A DNA stretch of 64,000 nucleotides from the NCBI RefSeq assembly GCF_900638555.1, contig NZ_LR134525.1:1612001-1676000 (forward strand), in the 5' to 3' direction. The stretch's first letter is position 1. The number at the start of each line of letters is the position of its first letter. Both the position numbers and the translations under genes were made by a program. Positions 56,795 to 64,000 of the stretch are shown here, in pieces. The stretch is from Neisseria meningitidis (GTDB lineage Bacteria > Pseudomonadota > Gammaproteobacteria > Burkholderiales > Neisseriaceae). The notes beneath the pieces were generated by a model that saw nothing but the letters and a program-made list of their open reading frames with translations, searched no databases and was not told the DNA's origin.

Positions 56795-58576
56795 ATGCCC
56801 TATTTCGCCCTGTTTGACGATGCCGTAAGCGGTCGCGCAAAACGCTATCAAAATCATGTGGAAAGCCGTTTTTTCCGTCCCGAAGAACTCGATGCTTTGG
56901 ACGGCGCGCTGCAATCGGGCTGGCAAAAAGGGCTGCATGCCGTGTTGTTTGCAGACTACGGATTCGGTTTGCCGCTGACGGGGGTCGAGTCCGAACGCGG
57001 CGGCAACCTTGCCCTGCACTGGTTTGCCGACTGCGCCGACACCGATGCCGCAAGCTGGCTTGCCCGACACTCAGACGGCCTCCCCGCCGGCATTTCCACG
57101 CCGCAATCCTCCGTATCCGAAGCCGATTACCTCGACCATATCCGCCAAATCCACGAAGCCATCCGACGCGGCGACACCTATCAAATCAACTACACTACCC
57201 GCCTGCACCTGCAAGCCTACGGCAATCCCGTCAAACTTTACCAACGCCTGCGCCAGCCCGTCCCCTATGCCGTTTTGTCCCACCTGCCCGATGCACAAGG
57301 GCAATCCGCGTGGACGCTGTGTTTCTCGCCCGAACTCTTCCTCAAAATCGGTTCGGACGGCACCATCAGCACCGAACCGATGAAAGGCACCGCGCCGATT
57401 TTGGGCGACGGACAAGACGAACGCCGCGCCGCCGAGTTGCAAGCAGACCCGAAAAACCGCGCCGAAAACGTGATGATTGTCGATTTGCTGCGTAACGACC
57501 TCGGCAAAATCGCCCAAACCGGCACAGTATGCGTACCCGAACCGTTTAAAGTATCGCGTTTCGGCAGCGTTTGGCAGATGACCAGCACCATCCAAGCCCA
57601 AGCCTTGCCGCACACCTCGTTCGCCGACATCCTCCGCGCCGCCTTCCCCTGCGGCAGCATCACCGGCGCGCCCAAAAAAATGAGTATGCAGATTATCGAA
57701 TCGCTCGAAGCCGAAGCGCGCGGACTTTATACGGGCAGCATCGGCTATTTGAACCCGTGTTCCGGCGGCTTGGGGTTTGAAGGCACGTTCAACGTCGTTA
57801 TCCGCACCTTGTCGCTCACGCCGCTTTCAGACGGCATTTATCAAGGCGTGTACGGTGTCGGTTCCGGCATCGTCATCGACAGCGACCCTGCCGCCGAATA
57901 TCGGGAATGCGGCTGGAAAGCCCGTTTCCTCAACGAATTGCGCCCCGACTTCGGCATTTTTGAAACCCTGCGCGTGGAAAACGGACGCTGCGCCCTGCTC
58001 GACCGCCACCTATGCCGTCTGAAAACCTCCGCCCAAGCCCTCAACCTGCCCCTGCCCGACGGTTGCGAAAATCAAATCAAACAATACATCGCACGCTTGC
58101 CCGACGGCGCGTTCCGCATCAAAGCCCTGCTCGCTTCAGACGGCATCAGCCTGTCCCGCGCCGTTTTAAACCGTCTGACCGACAAACAACGCGTCATCAT
58201 TTCGCCGACCATCCTGCCCGCACAAAACTACCTGCGCCGCTTCAAAACCACCTGCCGCACCGTCTTCGACCAAGCGTGGCAAACCGCCGAAACACAAGGC
58301 GCGTTCGACAGCCTGTTTTTCAATTCAGACGGCATCCTGCTCGAAGGCGGCAGAAGCAACGTGTTCGTCAAACATCGCGGACAATGGCTCACGCCCTCTT
58401 TAGATTTAGACATTTTAAACGGCATAATGCGCCAAGCCGTGTTGGACGAACCGCAAAAATATTTGCAAACAAATCAAGTAATCGAAACACACATCACACA
58501 AAAAACACTGCAAGAAGCCGAAGAAATCCGCCTCTCCAACGCCTTGCGCGGCGTATTTGCCGCCGCCCTTGCCTGA
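56795..58576 (+). CDS. pabB: PabB-PabC fusion: aminodeoxychorismate synthase component I and lyase
   Basis: 593 residues from ATG 56795 (MPYFALFDDA). The N-terminal chorismate-binding domain (to about 350) shows TYQINYTTRL, FSPELFLKI, EPMKGTAP, NRAENVMIVDLLRNDLGKIA and CGSITGAPKKMSMQIIE. The C-terminal PLP-dependent lyase domain starts FGIFETLRVENGR and has ILLEGGRSNVFV. Together with a glutaminase the product would be 4-aminobenzoate for folate. The fused form is known in beta-proteobacteria. The codon pairs S-D-G-I repeated inside correspond to embedded DUS. Confidence 0.92.
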   Translation: MPYFALFDDAVSGRAKRYQNHVESRFFRPEELDALDGALQSGWQKGLHAVLFADYGFGLPLTGVESERGGNLALHWFADCADTDAASWLARHSDGLPAGISTPQSSVSEADYLDHIRQIHEAIRRGDTYQINYTTRLHLQAYGNPVKLYQRLRQPVPYAVLSHLPDAQGQSAWTLCFSPELFLKIGSDGTISTEPMKGTAPILGDGQDERRAAELQADPKNRAENVMIVDLLRNDLGKIAQTGTVCVPEPFKVSRFGSVWQMTSTIQAQALPHTSFADILRAAFPCGSITGAPKKMSMQIIESLEAEARGLYTGSIGYLNPCSGGLGFEGTFNVVIRTLSLTPLSDGIYQGVYGVGSGIVIDSDPAAEYRECGWKARFLNELRPDFGIFETLRVENGRCALLDRHLCRLKTSAQALNLPLPDGCENQIKQYIARLPDGAFRIKALLASDGISLSRAVLNRLTDKQRVIISPTILPAQNYLRRFKTTCRTVFDQAWQTAETQGAFDSLFFNSDGILLEGGRSNVFVKHRGQWLTPSLDLDILNGIMRQAVLDEPQKYLQTNQVIETHITQKTLQEAEEIRLSNALRGVFAAALA

Positions 58577-58586
58577 ACGCGCAAAA

Positions 58587-58623
58587 ATGCCGTCCGAACC
58601 TGTTTCCAAAGTTCGGACGGCAT
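58587..58623. terminator. Inverted pair of variant DUS (ATGCCGTCCGAA)
   Basis: Both arms carry the same T-to-C change (ATGCCGTCCGAA and TTCGGACGGCAT), so the stem stays perfect. Between the convergent pabBC and slam2 stops. Confidence 0.75.
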
Positions 58624-58634
58624 TATCCCACCAT

Positions 58635-60152
58635 TCAAAACCGCCAATCCGCCGACACAAACACCTCGCTGTTGCGGCGTTTCGCATACGGCACATTACT
58701 TTCCGTCCTGCCGAAACGATAATTCAACGCGGGCACGATACCTTTGTACGACAACTTGTCGTGGCTCAAAGCCAGCGAGACATTCCATTCGCGGTTGCGT
58801 TGCGCCTCTGTCGAGAAAGCCGCAACGCCCTTATAGTTGCGGCGGGCATAAGACGCGGAAACCCGACTGTTCAAACCGCCCAACTGCCGCCACTCCTGCG
58901 CCCAGCCGGCATAAACACCGTTGCGCCGGTAGGCGGCATTATTGACCGCGCCGCCCACCGTTTCGCGTTTCGGCACAAACCGCACAAACTGCCAGCCGCC
59001 GAACACAGTTGCCGATTCGCCCAAACGTTTTGCCGACGAAACATAAAACCCGTCCTGCCGACCGTTATTGTATTCCGCCCTATCCTGTTCGCGGTAGCGT
59101 TGGCGGTAATGTTCCAGCGCGACCGAAAATTGCCATCCCGGGTTTGGGCGGTAAGTATGGGACAACTGCACGCCGACTCCGTGCGCCAGCATATACGGCG
59201 GCAGGCGGCGGTTGTTTACCCGTTTTGTTTTCGCATCAAAGCCGTCGCTGCCCGACAACTGCACCTGATAAAACGGCAAAATCCCCGCCGTCTGCCGTGC
59301 ATTTTTATACTGCCAACCCAAATACGCTCTGCCGAACCCGTCGTCATAAGCTGATTTTTTACTGAAATAATAGCTCGTGCCGCCGATATTGGAACGGAAC
59401 AACAAATAATGATTATCTGCCAACGCCGTCAGTTTTTCCGCCTCGATTTCATAATTCAAGCCTGCCGCCCGCTCCGCCCGGCTGACACTGCATATCTGCC
59501 GGCCTCCGTTTTGCCGGCAATACTGCGGCGCGGCATTATTGGCATTTCTATTGACCGCCGGACTGATGCCGCCCGAAAAACGCCAGCCCGTCAGCCCCTC
59601 CGCTTTTTTCCGAAAACGCCCCACATTTTCCAAAACCGGCGCCGGCAAATCCAATTTTTCCGCCTCGGCAAAATGCCTTTCTGCCGACTTCAGCCGGAAA
59701 TCGTCAAACTCCGCCGCCGCCAAATCCAGCAAAATCCGCTCGTCTGCCGCATTTTCCCCGTGCAGTTCCCGATACCGCGCCACCGCCTCCGCCGGCCTTC
59801 CCGCCAATTTCGCCAGCAAAGCCCGCGCCCTGCCGTACAAAACCGCGTCATAATCCGGCAGCTTGGCATACAAATCCGCCAACGAAGCGATCAAATCCGC
59901 CTGATTGCCGTTGAGCACGTCGCGCAAACTATGTTCCAACATTTTCGGATGCGCCAACAAAAAATCCCCGTCAACCACGCGCGGGGCATCATTGTCAACT
60001 TTCCAATCCGATTCCGCCCACTTATCCGACACCGACCGCTGCACCTGCAACAATGCCTTGTCATCCAAAATCGCGGGCGCATCCGCCCCATAGGCGGCAG
60101 AAACACCTGCCGCACACCAAACAACCAAAAAACCGTATCTGAAATACAACAT
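58635..60152 (-). CDS. slam2: Surface lipoprotein assembly modulator Slam2 (DUF560)
   Basis: 505 residues. Signal peptide MLYFRYGFLVVWCAAGVSAAYG, a periplasmic TPR-like N-terminal domain (about 60-200: SLADLYAKLPDYDAVLYGRARALLAKLAGRPAEA), then a C-terminal 14-strand-type barrel ending in SADWRF with terminal Phe, as in DUF560 outer-membrane proteins. Slam proteins move lipoproteins to the outer surface; in meningococcus Slam2 is the exporter specific for HpuA. Its divergent location beside hpuAB supports this rather than Slam1, which serves TbpB, LbpB and fHbp. Confidence 0.9.
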   Translation of the reverse strand: MLYFRYGFLVVWCAAGVSAAYGADAPAILDDKALLQVQRSVSDKWAESDWKVDNDAPRVVDGDFLLAHPKMLEHSLRDVLNGNQADLIASLADLYAKLPDYDAVLYGRARALLAKLAGRPAEAVARYRELHGENAADERILLDLAAAEFDDFRLKSAERHFAEAEKLDLPAPVLENVGRFRKKAEGLTGWRFSGGISPAVNRNANNAAPQYCRQNGGRQICSVSRAERAAGLNYEIEAEKLTALADNHYLLFRSNIGGTSYYFSKKSAYDDGFGRAYLGWQYKNARQTAGILPFYQVQLSGSDGFDAKTKRVNNRRLPPYMLAHGVGVQLSHTYRPNPGWQFSVALEHYRQRYREQDRAEYNNGRQDGFYVSSAKRLGESATVFGGWQFVRFVPKRETVGGAVNNAAYRRNGVYAGWAQEWRQLGGLNSRVSASYARRNYKGVAAFSTEAQRNREWNVSLALSHDKLSYKGIVPALNYRFGRTESNVPYAKRRNSEVFVSADWRF

Positions 60153-60302
60153 ACCCTGTCATTTACCTTTCTGGCAAACACGCCGCCGAAGCACGTCAAA
60201 CCATCCGAAAAACAGGCAGAAACCCGTGAAAACCGGCTTTACCGTCTGAAAGCGGGCAGGCAAAAAACCGCCGCCCGATTTTCAAAGGGCGGATTTCACA
60301 TT

Positions 60303-60457
60303 TATAGTGGATTAACAAAAATCAGGACAAGGCGACGAAGCCGCAGACAGTACAGATAGTACGGAACCGATTCACTTGGTGCTTCAGCACCTTAGAGAAT
60401 CGTTCTCTTCGAGCTAAGGCGAGACAACGCCGTACCGGTTTTTGTTCATCCACTATA
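60303..60457. repeat. Full-length Correia element upstream of slam2
   Basis: TATAGTGGATTAACAAAAAT to GTTCATCCACTATA, about 150 bp before the slam2 start. Confidence 0.92.
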
Positions 60458-60469
60458 ACAGCAACCCTG

Positions 60470-61145
60470 TCGCCGTCATTCCCGCAAAAGCGGGAATCCA
60501 GTCCGTTCAGTTTCGGTCATTTCCGATAAATTCCTGTTGCTTTTCATTTCTAGATTCCCGCTTTTGCGGGAATGATGACGGAAGGGTTTTGGTTTTTTCC
60601 GATAAATTCTTGAGGCATTGAAATTCCAGATTCCCGCCTGCGCGGGAATGACGATTCATAAGTTTCCCGAAATTCCAACATAACCGAAACCTGACAGTAA
60701 CCGTAGCAACTGAACCGTCATTCCCACGAAAGTGGGAATCTAGAATCTCAGACTTTCAGATAATCTTTGAATATTGCCGCTGCCTTAAGGTCTGGATTCC
60801 CGCCTGCGCGGGAATGACGAATCCATCCGCACGGAAACCTGCACCACGTCATTCCTACGAACCTACATCCCGTCATTCCCACGAAAGTGGGAATCTAGGT
60901 CTGTCGGTGCGGAAACTTATCGGGTAAAACGGTTTCTTTAGATTCCACGTTCTAGATTCCCGCCTGCGCGGGAATGACGATTCATAAGTTTCCCGAAATT
61001 CCAACATAACCGAAACCTGACAGTAACCGTAGCAACTGAACCGTCATTCCCACGAAAGTGGGAATCTAGAAATGAAAAGCAACAGGCATTTATCGAAAAT
61101 AACTGAAACCGAACAGACTAGATTCCCGCCTGCGCGGGAATGACG
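60470..61145. repeat. dRS3/RS repeats between slam2 and hpuA
   Basis: About nine dRS3 copies (60478, 60552, 60632, 60718, 60797, 60875, 60955, 61043, 61121). It ends in the same GCTGCAGATGCCCGACGG junction as the other blocks. Confidence 0.88.
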
Positions 61146-61167
61146 GCTGCAGATGCCCGACGGTCTT

Positions 61168-61322
61168 TATAGTGGATTAACAAAAATCAGGACAAGGCGA
61201 CGGAGCCGCAGACAGTACAAATAGTACGGAACCGATTCACTTGGTGCTTGAGCACCTTAGAGAATCGTTCTCTTTGAGCTAAGGCGAGGCAACGCCGTAC
61301 TGGTTTTTGTTAATCCACTATA
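61168..61322. repeat. Full-length Correia element upstream of hpuA
   Basis: TATAGTGGATTAACAAAAAT to GTTAATCCACTATA, ending 30 bp before the -35 box of hpuA. Confidence 0.92.
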
Positions 61323-61351
61323 CCGATTTTTGCACCGACCCACAAAACCAG

Positions 61352-61381
61352 TTGACATCATATAACATTTAAACTGATAAT
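61352..61381 (+). promoter_or_regulatory. hpuA promoter
   Basis: TTGACA (61352-61357) and GATAAT (61376-61381) with an 18-bp spacer, about 40 bp before the ATG. Confidence 0.6.
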
Positions 61382-61394
61382 CAAAACTATTATT
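61376..61394 (+). promoter_or_regulatory. Putative Fur box over the hpuA -10
   Basis: GATAATCAAAACTATTATT agrees at 14 of 19 positions with the Fur consensus and overlaps the -10 hexamer, consistent with iron repression of hpuAB. Confidence 0.6.
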
Positions 61395-61420
61395 AACACA
61401 TCATCAAGATTGAGTATGCG

Positions 61421-62447
61421 ATGAAATACAAAGCCCTGTCCTTACTGCCGCTTGTCGCTGCCCTTGCCGCCTGTGCCGGGGGGGGTAGCCGAACCGCACG
61501 TCCCCGTGTCCATCCCCACCGCCACGCCGCTGCCCAAAGGCGAGGTAACGTTATCAAGCGATAACGGCAAAATCGAAAACATCAACACCACCAGCACCGG
61601 AAGCACATCCGTCATTTCCATTCAAGAGCGGGCGGTTACAAAAAACTATTTCGGTGTTGAATCACAAGAAAAATCATTCATCTTCAAAACACCCGGCGGC
61701 GCGCAATACACCCTTTCATCCTACGCCGACCCCATCGTCCCCAGCTACTCCTCCCCCGATTTCAAAATTCCCGACCGCCACGCAGGGCAGCGGCTTGCAG
61801 ACGGCAGCCGCATCTTTATCTGCTGCAGCGACTCCGGGGCAACCAGAGAAGCGGAAATTACCAAACAAGATTATATGAAATTCGGGGCATGGATAGGTCC
61901 CAACGGCGAAATCGACCTCTTCGCCGGCGGCTTCCCCGTCGGCAAAACACCGACATCAAGCAGTTATTACGGCAGCAGCACGCCCGAAACCCAAGGCAAA
62001 GGCAAAATCACTTATCAGGTTTGGGGCATCCGCGTCAAAGACGGGCAATTTGTTACCTCCTCTTATACGCCGCCCAAAGGCAGCTCTTTTACCGGCTACA
62101 CCAACACCCCCGTCCTTTCCTTTATCACCGCCAATTTCAACAGCAACAAACTGGCAGGCGAAATCCGCGGCAACAGCGATTACGGACCGAGTGTGAAAAT
62201 TGAAAACGCAACGATCAGCGGTCCGAGCTTTTCCGGCAATGCCACCTCCGGCGGCAAAACCGGCAACTTGGAAGGCAAGTTTTTTGGAAAATTCAACGGC
62301 AGCTACGGCAACACTGAAACCAGCATAGGCGGCAAAATCACTTTTAAAGACGACCGCTCCCTCGATACCGTATTCGGCGGTGTGAGTTATGTAAAAAAAC
62401 TTGATGAAACCGCCAATCGAGATACCGAACACCTTACTAAACAATAA
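61421..62447 (+). pseudogene. hpuA: HpuA hemoglobin-haptoglobin receptor lipoprotein, phase-OFF (G8 tract)
   Basis: From ATG 61421 a lipoprotein signal ([18 protein letters not shown], lipobox LAAC) runs into eight G (61478-61485), then the frame ends at about 61564. The remaining coding sequence is open in another frame to 62447 ([12 protein letters not shown] to EHLTKQ). Two more G (G10) or one fewer (G7) joins them into about 342 residues, HpuA's size; G10 is the reported ON state as I recall. HpuA is the surface lipoprotein partner of HpuB. As sequenced it would not be made. hpuB follows 27 bp later, and its translation may be reduced too. Confidence 0.95.
61478..61485 (+). repeat. Poly-G phase-variation tract of hpuA (G8)
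   Basis: Eight G immediately after the lipobox cysteine region. Slippage here changes the frame of hpuA. Confidence 0.95.
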
Positions 62448-62474
62448 ACCATCTCATCCCTACAAAGGTTTCTT

Positions 62475-64000
62475 ATGTCCATCCCCTTCAAACCCGTATT
62501 GGCTGCCGCCGCCATCGCCCAAGCGTTTCCCGCCTTTGCGGCAGACCCCGCGCCGCAGTCCGCCCAAACGCTGAACGAAATCACCGTTACCGGCACGCAC
62601 AAAACCCAAAAACTCGGCGAAGAAAAAATCCGCCGCAAAACCTTAGACAAGCTCTTGGTCAACGACGAACACGACCTGGTGCGCTACGACCCCGGCATTT
62701 CCGTCGTCGAAGGCGGCAGGGCGGGTTCTAACGGCTTTACCATACGCGGCGTGGACAAAGACCGCGTCGCCATCAACGTTGACGGGCTGGCGCAGGCGGA
62801 AAGCCGCTCTTCCGAAGCCTTCCAAGAATTGTTCGGCGCGTACGGCAACTTCAACGCCAACCGCAACACTTCCGAGCCGGAAAACTTTTCCGAAGTAACC
62901 ATCACCAAAGGCGCGGACTCGCTCAAATCCGGCAGCGGCGCATTGGGCGGCGCAGTCAATTACCAAACCAAATCCGCAAGCGATTATGTTTCCGAAGACA
63001 AGCCCTACCATTTGGGGATAAAGGGCGGCAGCGTCGGCAAAAACAGCCAAAAGTTCAGCAGCATCACCGCCGCCGGCAGGCTCTTTGGTTTGGATGCCTT
63101 ATTGGTTTATACCCGCCGCTTCGGCAAAGAAACCAAAAACCGCTCGACCGAGGGCGATGTCAAAATTGAAAACAAGGGATATGTTTTCAGCCCAACCCAA
63201 TCATTCAGCAAGTACCAGACCTACGTAGCCACAGGGGTTGCGCGCTCCCAACCCGACCCGCAAGAATGGGTAAACAAAAGCACCTTGTTCAAGCTGGGCT
63301 ACAATTTCAACGACCGCAACCGCATCGGCTGGATTTTTGAAGACTCCCGCACCGACCGTTTTACCAACGAGCTGTCTAATTTGTGGACAGGTACAATTTA
63401 CTCTCCCGCAACGGGCGACTACCGCCACCGCCAAGACGTGAGCTACCGCCGCCGCTCCGGCGTCGAATACAAAAACGAATTGGAACACGGCCCGTGGGAC
63501 AGCCTCAAGCTGCGCTACGACAAGCAGCGCATCGATATGAACACTTGGACTTGGGACATCCCGAAAAATTACGATTTGCGCGGCATCAACGGCGAGGTTT
63601 ACCATTCGTTCCGGCATATCCGCCAAAACACCGCGCAATGGACTGCCGATTTTGAAAAACAACTCGACTTTTCCAAAGCCGTTTGGGCGGCGCAATACGG
63701 CTTGGGCGGCGGCAGAGGGGACAATGCCAACTCGGATTACAGCTATTTCGCAAAACTGTACGCCCCCAAAATCCTCGCTTCCAACCAAGCCAAAATCACA
63801 ATGCTGATCGAAAACCGGTCGAAATATAAATTTGCCTATTGGAACAATGCGTTTCACTTGGGCGGCAACGACCGCTTCCGCCTGAATGCGGGCATACGCT
63901 ACGACAAAAACAGCAGCAGCGCGAAAGACGATCCGAAATACACCACCGCCATCCGGGGGCAGATTCCCCATTTGGGTTCGGAACGCGCGCACGCGGGCTT
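62475..64000 (+). CDS. hpuB: HpuB TonB-dependent hemoglobin-haptoglobin receptor (3' end beyond window)
   Basis: 508 codons visible of about 800 expected. Signal peptide MSIPFKPVLAAAAIAQAFPAFA, TonB box LNEITVTG, plug domain (VRYDPGISVVEGGRAGSNGFTIRGVD, INVDGLAQAES, VTITKGADSLKSGSGALGGAVNY), then beta-barrel strands. It takes iron or heme from hemoglobin and its haptoglobin complex with HpuA. No start-region defect is seen; expression is expected to follow hpuA phase and iron. Confidence 0.95.
   Translation, partial: MSIPFKPVLAAAAIAQAFPAFAADPAPQSAQTLNEITVTGTHKTQKLGEEKIRRKTLDKLLVNDEHDLVRYDPGISVVEGGRAGSNGFTIRGVDKDRVAINVDGLAQAESRSSEAFQELFGAYGNFNANRNTSEPENFSEVTITKGADSLKSGSGALGGAVNYQTKSASDYVSEDKPYHLGIKGGSVGKNSQKFSSITAAGRLFGLDALLVYTRRFGKETKNRSTEGDVKIENKGYVFSPTQSFSKYQTYVATGVARSQPDPQEWVNKSTLFKLGYNFNDRNRIGWIFEDSRTDRFTNELSNLWTGTIYSPATGDYRHRQDVSYRRRSGVEYKNELEHGPWDSLKLRYDKQRIDMNTWTWDIPKNYDLRGINGEVYHSFRHIRQNTAQWTADFEKQLDFSKAVWAAQYGLGGGRGDNANSDYSYFAKLYAPKILASNQAKITMLIENRSKYKFAYWNNAFHLGGNDRFRLNAGIRYDKNSSSAKDDPKYTTAIRGQIPHLGSERAHAG

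Noticed and set aside
60153..60302. Possible small gene upstream of slam2
   Set aside because: No ribosome site or conserved pattern; the region is the slam2 leader plus the edge of a Correia element.

Overview
The window is chromosomal DNA of Neisseria meningitidis or a very close relative. The evidence is the dense AT-type DNA uptake sequence (DUS, ATGCCGTCTGAA, often as inverted pairs after genes), 14 Correia elements (CREE, ends TATAG(T/C)GG...CC(A/G)CTATA), arrays of dRS3 20-mers (ATTCCC-N8-GGGAAT), IS1106-like and IS1655-like insertion sequences, and signature pathogen genes (lgtA, nalP, slam2, hpuAB).

Layout. 1-600: a small MafI-like immunity gene and a broken neighbour. 830-7792: fatty acid and lipid A export genes (fabH, fabD, msbA, fabG) with guaA. 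7857-11087: a ychJ-like gene split by a 2.6-kb composite of two inverted IS1106-like copies around a REP-associated transposase, and again by a CREE. 11304-13032: inositol-monophosphatase family gene and rsmE. 13110-14930: a large dRS3/RS repeat array. 14967-20355: a reduced lipooligosaccharide locus (one galactosyltransferase plus frameshifted lgtA) next to glyS, yggL and glyQ. 20760-27667: the complete F1Fo ATP synthase operon atpIBEFHAGDC. 28036-30452: IS1655-like element, a small lipoprotein gene, parB. 30607-33688: ubiX and the methionine importer metNIQ. 34218-38541: ltgA, rpsU, yqeY, sspBA. 38643-42381: ArnT/PMT-like transferase, an AT-rich cadD of Gram-positive type, rpmE, a hexapeptide acyltransferase. 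42462-47784: tlpA-like, thioesterase, hypothetical gene, then mlaA-B-C-D-E-F in one direction. 47957-49680: an AraC-type regulator with an in-frame stop and an AT-rich orphan toxin/immunity fragment. 49715-51157: aldA. 51273-61322: nalP and pabBC-slam2, each set off by CREE-dRS3-CREE blocks. 61421-64000: hpuA and the start of hpuB.

Three surface-related genes are out of frame as sequenced: nalP (C9 tract), hpuA (G8 tract) and lgtA (C6 run outside its usual G tract). Taken literally, this cell lacks the NalP surface protease, the HpuA lipoprotein and the LgtA GlcNAc transferase, while Slam2, the presumed HpuA exporter, is intact. The repeat blocks around these genes suggest cassette exchange by homologous recombination. 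All functions are from sequence reading and family knowledge; no database search was run.
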